Shown here: piece after piece, positions 1 through 10,582 of the stretch | Position numbering within the stretch: position 1 is the first letter of the stretch | How the letters are laid out: every line of letters begins with the position of its first letter | Source of the DNA: Nonomuraea jiangxiensis | GTDB lineage: Bacteria; Actinomycetota; Actinomycetes; Streptosporangiales; Streptosporangiaceae | Length of the DNA: 64,000 nucleotides | Direction of reading: 5' to 3' | Assembly (NCBI RefSeq): GCF_900099965.1 | Contig: NZ_FNDJ01000014.1 | Span: forward strand, 269,124 to 333,123 | The notes under the pieces: model-generated | Seen by the model: the letters and a program-made list of their open reading frames with translations, nothing else | Databases searched by the model: none | Told to the model about the DNA's origin: nothing | Position numbers and translations under genes: made by a program

Positions 1-802
1 GGTGCCTGCATGGGAGCCGGGGCCTGAGGGGGCATGGGCGCCCGCATGGGGGTGCCGCTGATGAGGGCGAAGAGGACGTCCTGAATGGCCGGGCGGGCCG
101 CGGGGTCCTTGGCCAGGCAGGCGTACACGACCGAGCGCATCGGCTCGGGCAGCGGGCCCAGGTGCGGTTCGTCGTACTGGATGCGCCTGAGCACCGCGGG
201 GAGCGAGTCGTTGCCGAACGGCGGGGTGCCGGTGGCCGCGTACACGATGACGGAGCCCCACGCGAACACGTCGGTGGGCGGGCCGACGGTCGCGCCCAGG
301 AACTGCTCCGGTGACATGTACGCGGGCGTGCCCACGATGCTGCTGGTCCGGGTGACCGCGGTGTCCATGGCCCGGGCGATGCCGAAGTCGATCACGCGGG
401 GACCGTCGCGGCCGAGCAGGACGTTGCCGGGCTTGAAGTCGCGGTGCACGACGCCCGCCCGGTGGATGGCGGCCAGCGCGGTGGCGGTGGCGACGGCGAG
501 CCGCTGCAGGTCGGCCCCGGCATGGATGCCCGCCTGCGCGAGGGAGGGGCCCTCCACGTACTCGGTGACGATGTACGGGCGGGCGCCCAGCGAGGCGTCG
601 AGCACCTGGGCGATGCAGAACGGCTCCACCCGCCGGGCCGCCGCGATCTCCTTGGCGAATCGGCCGTCCCCGGGCACGCCCTCGCGCAGCACCTTGACGG
701 CGACCAGCGTGCCGTCGGGGGCGGTGGCCAGGTAGACCATGCCCTGGCCGCCCTCCCCGAGCTGCCGGACGATCTTGTACGGGCCGATGGCCTCTTGCGG
801 CA

Positions 803-803
<1 letters not shown>
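1..803 (-). CDS. Ser/Thr protein kinase, C-terminus outside the window
   Basis: About 267 residues of a Hanks-type Ser/Thr kinase are visible; the gene runs off the left edge, so the linker, any membrane segment and any sensor domain are missing. The glycine loop GEGGQG (about residues 16-21), VAVK lysine, catalytic HRDFKPGN, DFG (VIDFGIARAM) and the GTPAYMSPEQ activation segment are all present, so it should be an active kinase. The last visible part is a Pro/Met/Ala-rich linker. The ATG at 803-801 overlaps the TGA of the upstream kinase gene (TGATG), implying translational coupling. The kinase domain is a close paralog of that upstream kinase, sharing blocks such as RFAKEIAAARRVEPF and IAQVLDAS, so the pair is a tandem duplication. 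Confidence 0.93.
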
Positions 804-2665
<1,862 letters not shown>

Positions 2666-2819
2666 GAGAGTGTGACTCCTGAGACGGGTGCGGCTGACCT
2701 TTACGTACGATAGCGACTCATATCTGGATTTGTAGTGAAGTTCCCCGCCTGTAGGGAACCTCCGATCACCACGTGGCCGACGCGGCGAACGGGGTTCGCC
2801 CGATCGGTGACGCGGGCCT

Positions 2820-3653
2820 TCAGGGATTCCAGGCGCCGGTGGTGGCCGTGGTGGTGACGTACTCGGTGAAGTCCCGTGGGGGGCGGCCCAGCACCTGCCG
2901 CACGCCGTCCGACAGGTGTGCGTTGTGGCCGTCACGGATCCAGCTGAACAACGTGTTCACCAGGTCTACAAACGCACGGTCCTCCCCGCGGCCAAGGAGG
3001 TGTGCCGCGTGCTCCTCGGGCGTCACCGGTACATAGCGGATGTCACGCCCGGTGGCCCGGGCGATCTCGTCGATCGCGGTGCCGAAGGTCAGCAGCCGCG
3101 GACCCGACAGCTCGTAGATCCGTCCCGCGTGGCCGTCTTCGACGAGGGTGGCCGCCGCGACCTCGGCGATGTCGTCGGCGTCGATGAACGGCTCCAGCCC
3201 CTGCCCGGTGGGCAGCCGGAGCTCGCCCGCCAGCACTTGGTCGGCCAGGAGCGGGTCCTCGCTGAAGTTCTGGGCGAACCAGGTCGCCCGCAGGATCGTC
3301 CACTCCACGCCCGATTCCTGGACCGCGCGTTCCCCGGTGAGATACTCCTCGCCGCCGGAGACCGCCCAGTCGCGGGACGACAGCAGCACCAGACGCCGCA
3401 CTCCGGCGGCCCGGGCGAGCTCGCCGAACTCACGCAACTGGGCCGGTGCGTCCGACCCCTGGGAGTCCACCAGGTACGCGGCCACCGCCCCGCGCACGGC
3501 GGGCTCCCAGGTCGCGGTGTCGTACCAGTCGAAGGGCGTCGGAGCGCGGCGCGAGGCCGCACGCACGTCGGCGCCGCGCCCCCGCAGCAGGGACGTGACC
3601 CGCCGCCCGGTCTTGCCGGTCGCACCCACGACCAGGATCGGCTCTGTCGTCAT
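2820..3653 (-). CDS. NmrA-like / SDR-type NAD(P)-binding protein
   Basis: A 277-residue atypical short-chain dehydrogenase of the NmrA/NAD(P)H-binding type. The N-terminus ILVVGATGKTGRRV is a dinucleotide-binding loop. LVLLSSRDWAVSGGEEYLTGERAVQESGVEWTILRATWFAQNF matches the family pattern in which one substrate-binding loop precedes a conserved R-x-x-W-F-x-Q-N segment. Family members act as quinone or azobenzene reductases or as redox-sensing regulators; the substrate cannot be told here. The start at 3653 has GAGGAG at good spacing and overlaps the stop of a nine-codon leader ORF. Confidence 0.88.
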   Translation of the reverse strand: MTTEPILVVGATGKTGRRVTSLLRGRGADVRAASRRAPTPFDWYDTATWEPAVRGAVAAYLVDSQGSDAPAQLREFGELARAAGVRRLVLLSSRDWAVSGGEEYLTGERAVQESGVEWTILRATWFAQNFSEDPLLADQVLAGELRLPTGQGLEPFIDADDIAEVAAATLVEDGHAGRIYELSGPRLLTFGTAIDEIARATGRDIRYVPVTPEEHAAHLLGRGEDRAFVDLVNTLFSWIRDGHNAHLSDGVRQVLGRPPRDFTEYVTTTATTGAWNP

Positions 3654-3679
3654 CGGTACTCCTCTACGCAGGGACTCAT
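3650..3679 (-). CDS. Nine-codon leader ORF overlapping the NmrA-like gene start
   Basis: On the minus strand the ATG at 3679 has its own GAGGAG (in 3686-3691) and opens a nine-codon frame (MSPCVEEYR). Its TGA (3652-3650) overlaps the ATG of the downstream gene in an ATGA. It exists because about 15 bp including Shine-Dalgarno and ATG are duplicated 26 bp apart (3650-3664 and 3676-3690). The reading frame and both ribosome sites are directly visible. Whether it is translated, or couples or attenuates expression of the NmrA-like gene, is inference. Confidence 0.5.
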   Translation of the reverse strand: MSPCVEEYR

Positions 3680-3744
3680 CGGTACTCCTCCCTATAGGGA
3701 CGCGGCAACGCCAATGAACAATCCGGCTGCGGCGCCCGCGACGA

Positions 3745-4935
3745 TTGATTAGATCGACTGTGGCCGCCGGCAGCGCGCTGTATCCGGCAGGGCCCGGGCA
3801 CGCCGCCGCCGACCCCGGCCCGTACGCGTTCCCGGTACGGCCGGAAACGGCGGAATGGGCGCGGCTGGAGACGCACGACGACATGCTGCGCGTCACCCAG
3901 TTACCCAAGGACCTGGCCACGTCCATGTCCACGGAAAGCCTGGTGACCACCGTGCTGGACTATCCGCTGCTGATCGACGTGCTGGCGTTCAACACCCCCC
4001 AGTTCGGGTTCGACGTGTGCGCCGCCCGATTCGGCGGGTTCGCCGAACTGCTGCGCCGCCCCGACGCCGGCCCGGTGCTGCTGGAGCGGTACGCCGGCCT
4101 GGACGTCAAGCCCGCCGACGGCCTGGCGGCCCACGCCCATGCCTTCGACCTGTGGAAGGTGGAGCTGCTGCTCGCCCAGCGGCAGGTCCTGCGCACCCTG
4201 TCAGCCCGGCAACTCGACAGCACCCTGCGCACCGCATACGAGAACCTCACCGCCAAGAAGGCCATACCGAGCACCTACGACCTCTTCGGCCTGGAACAGA
4301 GCGCGGTCCTCATCGGCCGCGGCCTCGCCCGCCGGGCGAACACCGGCTGGGGAGACTCCGTACTGCTCCGTGACGCGAAAGTCCGCACGGCGGCCGAGAT
4401 CGACCGCGCGATGCGCGATGCCGAGCGATTCCTGGCCGATCCCGAAAAGCCCACCGGCCCGCGGGAAATCGCGCAACCGCTCACCGACCATCTGAGCACG
4501 ATCTACACCCCGAAAGGCACACCGGTCACCGTCTGGGCGCTGGACGAATTCGACGCCCCATCGACCGACCTGCTCAATCGGCAAACGCGAGCGGCCTATC
4601 CGCTGGCCACGTTCGTCAGGAACGCGAGCCGCACCTACAACTGCCATGCCTTCGCCTGGTATTCGACCTCCCCGTTCGGGAACTACTGGATGAACGACCC
4701 GGGCGACAATTCCTACTGGCTGGACGGCAGCTATATCCAGTGGTTCTCGGGGGGTCCGCCCTATCCGGCGAATCTGCGGTGGTCGTGGCAGGGCGACGAC
4801 CACTCAGGCATCGGGGACGACACTGTGGGCGCCGTCGTCGTCTCGAAATGGGGCAACTTACCGCAGATGCGGCACCCCTGGGCCTACTGCCCGTACAAGG
4901 GCTCGTTGATCTACAAGTACCTGCGCAACGTCTAG
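3745..4935 (+). CDS. Unknown protein with NCHAFAW motif
   Basis: A protein of about 390 residues that I cannot assign to a named enzyme. The C-terminal third contains RTYNCHAFAWYSTSPFGNYWMNDPGDNSYW, an aromatic-rich Asn-Cys-His motif seen in uncharacterised secreted bacterial proteins and reminiscent of a Cys-His hydrolase centre. The N-terminal half is helical and featureless. The start is uncertain: TTG 3745 or GTG 3760 give a short Ala/Gly/Pro-rich N-terminus like the end of a signal peptide, and neither has a good ribosome site. An ATG at 3714 opens a 13-codon frame that would need one frame shift to join, so the true N-terminus may be damaged or misread. Its TAG lies in a CTAG shared with the stop of the convergent histidine kinase. 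Confidence 0.7.
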   Translation: MIRSTVAAGSALYPAGPGHAAADPGPYAFPVRPETAEWARLETHDDMLRVTQLPKDLATSMSTESLVTTVLDYPLLIDVLAFNTPQFGFDVCAARFGGFAELLRRPDAGPVLLERYAGLDVKPADGLAAHAHAFDLWKVELLLAQRQVLRTLSARQLDSTLRTAYENLTAKKAIPSTYDLFGLEQSAVLIGRGLARRANTGWGDSVLLRDAKVRTAAEIDRAMRDAERFLADPEKPTGPREIAQPLTDHLSTIYTPKGTPVTVWALDEFDAPSTDLLNRQTRAAYPLATFVRNASRTYNCHAFAWYSTSPFGNYWMNDPGDNSYWLDGSYIQWFSGGPPYPANLRWSWQGDDHSGIGDDTVGAVVVSKWGNLPQMRHPWAYCPYKGSLIYKYLRNV

Positions 4936-6188
4936 GGCGGGTACGCGGTGCCGCGGGGGAGGGAGGCGACCACGATCAGGCCGCCGCCCTCGCGGGCCCG
5001 CGCCCTGACGTCGCCCCCGTGCGCGACCGCCACCGACCGGACGATCGACAGCCCCAGCCCCGCGCTGCGGGCGGTGACCACCCGGTCGGCGGCGTGCCGG
5101 TGGAAGGGCTTGAACAACTGCGGGACCTCGTACGGTGGCACGCTCGGCCCGGTGTTGCTGACCTCCACCTCGACCTTCCCGCCGGACACGGTGCGGCTCG
5201 CCACCCGTACCCACCCGGTGCCGTCGTCCAGGTTGTACCGGATGCCGTTCTCGACCAGGTTGTGTACCAGCCGTTCGAGCAGCAGCGCGTCCCCGGTGGT
5301 GGGCGCGGGCCCGGTCACCTCGTACACGGTGATCTTGGCCTGGCGGGCGTCTGCCGCGACCTGCCGGGTCACGTGGGCGACCACGTCCGCCAGGTCCACC
5401 GGCGACCGCTCCGCGATCTCCTGCTCGGACCTGGCCAGCAGGAGCAGCCCGGAGATGAGGCGTTCGTGCCGGGCGTTGATCTCCAGCAGGCTCTCGCCCA
5501 GCTCCTTGACGTCCGGTGAGGCGGTACGGCGGTGCATGGCCAGCTCGACCAGCGCCCGGTTGAGCGTCAGCGGCGTACGCAGCTCGTGCGAGGCGTTCGC
5601 CACGAACCTGCGTTGCCCGTCGAAGGAGTGGTCGAGCCGCTCCACCATGGTGTCGAACGTGTCCGCGAGCTGCTTGACCTCGTCCTCCGGCCCGCTCAGC
5701 GCGATCCGCTCGTGCAGCCCGCGCTCGGCGGGGGCCGCGGCGATCTTGCGGGCCGTGTCGGTGACCTTGTGCAGCGGGCCGAGCATCCGGCCCGCCACCA
5801 CCCACCCGAGCCCCACCGCGGCCCCGCCCACCACGACGAGAGCAAGGGTGCCCTGGGTGAGCAGCGAGGTGACGGCGGCGTCGCGCAGCACCTCGGCCTC
5901 CTGCCGCAGCAGCCGGATGGCGTCCTCGCCCTGGAGCGTGACGCCGTCCTTCACGATGAAGACCTCCTTGCGCCGGCCGGGCGCCCCCTCGAACCGGCTC
6001 TCGGACTGCTCGGTGAGCTGCTGGTTGAACAGCAGGTACGTGACCCCGAGCAAGGTCAGCCCGGCGAGCATGAAGACGGCGCCGTACACGAGGGTGAGCC
6101 GCAGCCGCAACGTCGGCCGCGGCCGCGACCTCAGCGGCAGCCGCAGTCGTAGGGGCGGCCGCAGCCCGCGGCCCGGCCGGGAAGTCAT
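4932..6188 (-). CDS. Sensor histidine kinase
   Basis: A 418-residue membrane histidine kinase. After an Arg/Pro-rich N-terminus there is a first membrane helix (YGAVFMLAGLTLLGVTYLLF, about 35-55), an extracellular loop of about 75 residues, and a second helix (LALVVVGGAAVGLGWVVAG). These are followed by HAMP, the H-box FVANASHELRTPLT, N-box LVHNLVENGIRYN, G1 VEVSNTG and G2 GLGLSIVRSVAVAHGG. Its ATG overlaps the TGA of the upstream response regulator (ATGA). The pair faces an ABC-exporter operon beginning at 6988, the usual layout for a system that senses an envelope stress or antimicrobial and switches on its exporter; the signal is unknown. Confidence 0.95.
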   Translation of the reverse strand: MTSRPGRGLRPPLRLRLPLRSRPRPTLRLRLTLVYGAVFMLAGLTLLGVTYLLFNQQLTEQSESRFEGAPGRRKEVFIVKDGVTLQGEDAIRLLRQEAEVLRDAAVTSLLTQGTLALVVVGGAAVGLGWVVAGRMLGPLHKVTDTARKIAAAPAERGLHERIALSGPEDEVKQLADTFDTMVERLDHSFDGQRRFVANASHELRTPLTLNRALVELAMHRRTASPDVKELGESLLEINARHERLISGLLLLARSEQEIAERSPVDLADVVAHVTRQVAADARQAKITVYEVTGPAPTTGDALLLERLVHNLVENGIRYNLDDGTGWVRVASRTVSGGKVEVEVSNTGPSVPPYEVPQLFKPFHRHAADRVVTARSAGLGLSIVRSVAVAHGGDVRARAREGGGLIVVASLPRGTAYPP

Positions 6189-6841
6189 GCGATCCGGTAC
6201 CCCACCCCCGGCACCGTCTCCACCACCGGCGGATCGCCGAGCTTGCGGCGCAGCTTGAGGATGGTGAGCCGGACCGCCCCGGTGAACGGGTCCGCGTGCT
6301 CGTCCCAGGCCTTCTCCAGGAGCTGCTCGGCCGAGACGACGCTCCCGCCCGCCCGCATCAGCTCGGCCAGCACCGCGAACTCCTTCTTGGACAGCGGTAC
6401 GAACCGCCCGTTCCTGAACACCTCCCTGCGCGCCGGGTCGAGCGTGATCCCGGCCCGCCGCAGCACGGGCGGCACCGCCGGGCGCGAACGCCGCCCCAGC
6501 GCCAGCACGCGCGCGGCCAGCTCGGGGAACGCGAACGGCTTCGTCAGGTAGTCGTCGGCCCCCAGGGACAGCCCGGTCACCCGGTCGTCGAGCTGGGCGG
6601 CGGCGGTCAGCATCAGCACCCGCGCGTCGCGTTCGGAGGCCACCAGCTCCCGGCACACCTCGTCGCCGTGCACCCGCGGCAGGTCACGGTCGAGCACGAC
6701 CACGTCGTAGTCGTTGACCGCGATCCGCTCCAGCGCCGCCGCACCGTCGTGCGCGAGATCGACCGCGTGGGTCTCGTCGCGCAGCCACTCGGCTATCGCG
6801 TCGGCGAGCAGGCGCTCGTCCTCCACCACCAGCACCCGCAT
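6185..6841 (-). CDS. OmpR/PhoB-family response regulator
   Basis: A 218-residue two-domain regulator. The receiver domain (1-115) has the acidic pair VVEDE, the phospho-acceptor Asp in VVVLDRDLP, the conserved Thr in LMLTA and the Lys in YLTKPF. The winged-helix DNA-binding domain (about 125-218) ends in RKLGDPPVVETVPGVGYRIA. It is first in the operon with the histidine kinase and is divergent from the lipoprotein/ABC operon at 6988, its likely target. It is a clear paralog of the regulator at 61383-62039. Confidence 0.95.
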   Translation of the reverse strand: MRVLVVEDERLLADAIAEWLRDETHAVDLAHDGAAALERIAVNDYDVVVLDRDLPRVHGDEVCRELVASERDARVLMLTAAAQLDDRVTGLSLGADDYLTKPFAFPELAARVLALGRRSRPAVPPVLRRAGITLDPARREVFRNGRFVPLSKKEFAVLAELMRAGGSVVSAEQLLEKAWDEHADPFTGAVRLTILKLRRKLGDPPVVETVPGVGYRIA

Positions 6842-6987
6842 GGCCCACCTTTCCTCGTCCGCTTGCAGAGCCGAGTGTGGCCCAGCGGGCATTTGGTCGG
6901 AATAAGCAGAGATGGAAACGCCGGGGAAACGCGCTGCCGTATTGCATCTCCCTCGAATGACATCCCGTTCGACGGAGGAGAAGATCC

Positions 6988-7503
6988 ATGAGAGTACCCG
7001 TCCTCACAGCGTTCGCGGCCGCCGCACTGCTCCTGTCAGGCTGCGGCGGAGGCGGCACGGGCGGCTCGGACGTGGCGTCGGTCAGCGGCGGCGGGAGCGC
7101 GACCGCGGCCGGCAGCCAGCCGAGCGAGGACCCGCACCAGCGCAACCTCAAGTTCGCCCAGTGCATGCGCGAGAACGGCGTCGAGGTCCCCGACCCCGAG
7201 CCCGGCAAGGGCCTGCGGATGCGCTTCGACGGGAGCGTGCCCAGGGAGGCGGTCGAGAAGGCGCAGGAGGCATGCAAGCAGTACGCGCCGAGCGGCCAGC
7301 GCTCCGGCCAGGGCGACCCCAAGATGGCCGAGAACCTGCGCAAGCTCTCCCAGTGCATGCGCGACAACGGCGTGGAGGGCTACCCGGACCCCGAGGGTGG
7401 CATGATGCGCATCACCCGCGACCTCGCCGAGGATCCCGACTTCGAGTCCGCCCAGGACAAGTGCCAGCAGCTGGCCGCCGACGCCGGTATGGCAGGTTCC
7501 TGA
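6988..7503 (+). CDS. Small lipoprotein of an ABC-exporter operon
   Basis: A 171-residue secreted lipoprotein. The signal peptide ends in a lipobox, LLLSGCGGG, so the mature protein starts at a lipid-modified Cys followed by a Gly/Ser spacer. Two repeated segments (QRNLKFAQCMRENGVEVPDPE and LRKLSQCMRDNGVEGYPDPE) each carry a Cys, with two further Cys (AQEACKQY, AQDKCQQL), suggesting two disulfide-held helical repeats. GGAGGAG lies 7-13 bases upstream of the ATG. The gene is fused translationally to the adaptor gene (TGATG), so the protein probably works with the exporter outside the membrane. Confidence 0.85.
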   Translation: MRVPVLTAFAAAALLLSGCGGGGTGGSDVASVSGGGSATAAGSQPSEDPHQRNLKFAQCMRENGVEVPDPEPGKGLRMRFDGSVPREAVEKAQEACKQYAPSGQRSGQGDPKMAENLRKLSQCMRDNGVEGYPDPEGGMMRITRDLAEDPDFESAQDKCQQLAADAGMAGS

Positions 7504-8645
7504 TGGACCAGGTGACCGACAGGTCCACCCTCGACGGCAGGGTGGAGGCCGACGCGACGTCCCCGCGCCGCCGGCGGCGGGGCCGGGGCAGGCTGGCCGG
7601 CGGGCTCCTGGTCGTGGTGGCCGTCACGGGCGGCGCCCTCGTGGCCGTCAACAGCGCGGGCCTGCTCGACGGGAACGCCGGCCCGTCCCCGTCGGCCGGC
7701 GTCCTGCCCCCGGCCACCACCACGGTGTCCCGGCAGACGCTGAACGACACCGTGGAGGCCGACGGAGAGCTCGGCTACGGCCCGGTGACCACGGCGGTGA
7801 GCCGCCGGGCCGGCACGATCACCTGGCTGCCCGGCAGCGGCGCGGAGATCACCCGCGGCAAGCCGCTGTACCGGGTGGACAACCAGCCGGTCCTGCTCAT
7901 GTACGGCTCCACGCCCGCCTACCGCGACCTCAGGATCGGCACCGAGGGCACGGACGTCGAGAACCTGGAGCGCAACCTCCGCAAGCTCGGCTATGACGGC
8001 TTCACGGTCGACGACGAGTACACCTACGACACCGCCGAGGCCGTACAGGAGTGGCAGGAGGACCGGGGCCTGGACGAGACCGGCGTGGTCGAGCTGGGCC
8101 GGGTGGTGTTCGCCCCGGGCGAGGTGCGGGTGGAGAGCCTGGAGGCGGAGGAGGGCCAGCCGGCCGCCCCGGGGCAGCGGGTGCTCACCTATACCGGCAC
8201 GTCCAAGGTCGTCACGGTGCGAATGGAGCCCGAGGACCAGCGCATGGCCAGGAAGGGGGCCAAGGTCGAGGTCACCCTGCCGGACGGCAAGAACGTGAAC
8301 GGCAAGGTCACCGAGGTCGCCACGGTCATCGAGCCGGGCGAGGGCCAGAACGACGAGGCCGAGACCCGGCTGGAGGCGCTCGTCTCGATCAAGGAAGGCA
8401 AGTCCACGCGCGGGCTCGACAAGGCGGCGGTGGACGTGACGTTCACGGCCTCGCAGCGCAAGGACGTGCTCACGGTGCCGGTCGCGGCGCTGGTGGCGCT
8501 GCGGGAGGGCGGGTACGGCCTCGAAGTCATCGAAGGCGGCAAGTCCAGATATATAGGTGTAAAGACGGGGTTGTTCGCAGGAGGCCGGGTCGAGGTCAGC
8601 GGTGACGGGCTCGCCGCGGGCATGACCGTGGGGATGCCGAGATGA
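7503..8645 (+). CDS. Membrane-anchored periplasmic adaptor with peptidoglycan-binding domain
   Basis: A 380-residue HlyD/MacA-like adaptor. An Arg-rich cytoplasmic stub and one membrane helix (LAGGLLVVVAVTGGALVAVNSAGLL, about 30-55) are followed by a barrel-like segment, then a PG_binding_1 domain (LRIGTEGTDVENLERNLRKLGY, about 140-200) inserted where Gram-negative adaptors have a hairpin. The C-terminal barrel segments include VVTVRMEPEDQ and VLTVPVAALVALREGGYGLEV. Adaptors of this type in actinomycetes couple FtsX-fold ABC exporters to the cell wall. It overlaps the lipoprotein gene (TGATG) and the ATPase gene (ATGA). Confidence 0.9.
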   Translation: MDQVTDRSTLDGRVEADATSPRRRRRGRGRLAGGLLVVVAVTGGALVAVNSAGLLDGNAGPSPSAGVLPPATTTVSRQTLNDTVEADGELGYGPVTTAVSRRAGTITWLPGSGAEITRGKPLYRVDNQPVLLMYGSTPAYRDLRIGTEGTDVENLERNLRKLGYDGFTVDDEYTYDTAEAVQEWQEDRGLDETGVVELGRVVFAPGEVRVESLEAEEGQPAAPGQRVLTYTGTSKVVTVRMEPEDQRMARKGAKVEVTLPDGKNVNGKVTEVATVIEPGEGQNDEAETRLEALVSIKEGKSTRGLDKAAVDVTFTASQRKDVLTVPVAALVALREGGYGLEVIEGGKSRYIGVKTGLFAGGRVEVSGDGLAAGMTVGMPR

Positions 8646-9358
8646 CGTTCCCCATGATCGCTCTGACGGACGTCTCCAGGATCTACTCGGGTGGCGTCGC
8701 GGCGCTGAGGTCGGTGTCCCTGCGCATCGGGCACGGCGAGCTGGTCGCCATCGTGGGCCCGTCCGGGTCGGGGAAGTCGACGATGCTCAACCTCGTCGGC
8801 ACCCTCGACCGGCCCACTTCCGGGACCATCCACATCGACGGGTACGACGTGTCACAGCTCTCCGACGGCAGGCTCTCCGCGTTGCGGGCCACCACGATCG
8901 GCTTCGTGTTCCAGTCGTTCCACCTCGCCGCGAAGATCCCGGCGCTGGACAACGTGGCCGACGGCTTGCTCTACACCGGTCTGGGCCGGCCCGAGCGCCG
9001 CCGCCGGGCCGCCGCGGCGCTGGAACGGGTGGGTCTCGGGCACCGGCTGGACCACGAGCCGCACGAGCTGTCCGGCGGCGAGCGGCAACGCGTGGCCATC
9101 GCCAGGGCCGTGGCGGGGGATCCGCCGCTGGTGCTGGCCGACGAGCCGACCGGGGCGCTGGACTCGGTGTCGGGCGCGGGCGTGATGGAGCTGCTGCACG
9201 AGCTGAACGCCGGCGGCACCACCATCGTGATCATCACTCACGACCGGGAGATCGCCGCCGGCCTGCCCAGGCAGGTCCGCATGCGGGACGGCATGATCGT
9301 CTCGGACTCCGCCGTCGAGAGCGAGCCCTGGCCCGCCGGATCGGGGGTGACGGCATGA
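8642..9358 (+). CDS. MacB/LolD-type ABC transporter ATP-binding protein
   Basis: A 238-residue ATPase with Walker A GPSGSGKST, the Q-loop in FVFQSFHL, signature LSGGERQRVAIARA, Walker B LVLADEPTGALD and the switch His in VIITHDREIA. The sequence style is that of ATPases pairing with FtsX-fold permeases, matching the next gene, whose ATG overlaps this stop (ATGA). It should power the exporter or mechanotransmitter encoded by this operon. Confidence 0.96.
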   Translation: MTFPMIALTDVSRIYSGGVAALRSVSLRIGHGELVAIVGPSGSGKSTMLNLVGTLDRPTSGTIHIDGYDVSQLSDGRLSALRATTIGFVFQSFHLAAKIPALDNVADGLLYTGLGRPERRRRAAAALERVGLGHRLDHEPHELSGGERQRVAIARAVAGDPPLVLADEPTGALDSVSGAGVMELLHELNAGGTTIVIITHDREIAAGLPRQVRMRDGMIVSDSAVESEPWPAGSGVTA

Positions 9359-10569
9359 CGGGCGTGGAGCGGCCGATGCCGGTCCCGGCCAGGATGAGCC
9401 TGCGCGACGTGCTGCGGGTCGGCGCGGTCGGCCTGCGCACCAGGCCCTTGCGGGCGTTCCTGTCGGCGCTCGGCATCGCCATCGGCATCGCGGCCATGGT
9501 CGGCGTGGTCGGGCTCTCGTCCTCCTCGGGCGCCGAACTCGACCGTACGCTCTCCGCGCTCGGCACCAACCTGCTCACCGTCTCGCCCGGCACCACGCTC
9601 ATGGGCGAGGAGGCCAAGATGCCGACCGACGCGGAGGCGATGATCGAGCGCATCGGCCCGGTCCAGGCCGCCTCGGCCACGGGCAAGATCGCCGATGCCA
9701 GGGTCTACCGCTCCGAGCGGATCCCGGAGGCCCAGACCGGCGGCCTGTCGGCGTACGCGGTCCGCCTCGACCTGCCCGCCACGGTGGGGGCCACCCTGCG
9801 GAGCGGCACCTGGCTGAACGCGGCCACCGAGCACTACCCCGCGGCCGTGATCGGGGCCACCGCGGCGCAGCGGCTCGGCGTCGGCGCGGCGGGGCCCGAC
9901 ACGCAGGTCGTGGTCGGCGGCGTGCGCTTCACGGTGGTCGGCGTCCTCGCCCCGGTGGCGCTGGCCACGGACCTGGACAGCGGAGTCCTGGTCGGCTGGC
10001 CGGTGGCGGAGGCCCAACTGGGCTTCGACGGCCATCCGACCACCCTCTACACGCGCTCGGAGGAGAGCGGGCTGGAGGCCGTACGCCAGGTCCTGGCCGC
10101 CACGGCCAACCCGGAGGCGCCGAACGAGGTGGACGTCTCCCGGCCGTCCGACGCCCTGGCCGCCAAGCAGGCGACCAGCCAGGCCTTCGCGAACCTCCTG
10201 CTCGGGGTGGGAGCGGTGGCGCTGCTGGTCGGAGGGGTCGGCGTGGCCAACACGATGGTCATCTCGGTCCTGGAACGCCGGGCGGAGATCGGCCTGCGCC
10301 GCTCCCTGGGCGCCACCCGCGGCCAGGTCCGCACCCAGTTCCTGGCGGAGTCGCTGCTGCTGTCGGCGCTGGGCGGATGCGGGGGCGTGCTGCTCGGCAT
10401 GGGGGTGACGATGGGGTACGCGTACTACAGCGGCTGGCCCTCGGTGGTGCCCGCCTGGGCGACGGCGGGCGGTCTGGCGGCCACCCTGCTCATCGGCGCC
10501 GTGGCGGGCCTGTACCCGGCCATCCGCGCCTCCCGCCTGTCTCCGACCGAGGCCCTGGCCACGCCGTAG
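9355..10569 (+). CDS. MacB/FtsX-fold ABC transporter permease
   Basis: A 404-residue permease with the MacB topology: one N-terminal membrane helix (RAFLSALGIAIGIAAMVGVVGLSSSSGAEL), a periplasmic domain of about 200 residues, and three C-terminal helices around FANLLLGVGAVALLVGGVGVANTMVISVLERRAEIGLRRSLGATRGQVRTQFLAESLLLSALGG and the closing GLYPAIRASRLSPTEAL. It is last in the operon. The likely cargo is a lipophilic or peptide antimicrobial or a cell-wall protein, by analogy only. Confidence 0.95.
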   Translation: MTGVERPMPVPARMSLRDVLRVGAVGLRTRPLRAFLSALGIAIGIAAMVGVVGLSSSSGAELDRTLSALGTNLLTVSPGTTLMGEEAKMPTDAEAMIERIGPVQAASATGKIADARVYRSERIPEAQTGGLSAYAVRLDLPATVGATLRSGTWLNAATEHYPAAVIGATAAQRLGVGAAGPDTQVVVGGVRFTVVGVLAPVALATDLDSGVLVGWPVAEAQLGFDGHPTTLYTRSEESGLEAVRQVLAATANPEAPNEVDVSRPSDALAAKQATSQAFANLLLGVGAVALLVGGVGVANTMVISVLERRAEIGLRRSLGATRGQVRTQFLAESLLLSALGGCGGVLLGMGVTMGYAYYSGWPSVVPAWATAGGLAATLLIGAVAGLYPAIRASRLSPTEALATP

Positions 10570-10582
10570 GGGGAGCGGCCGA

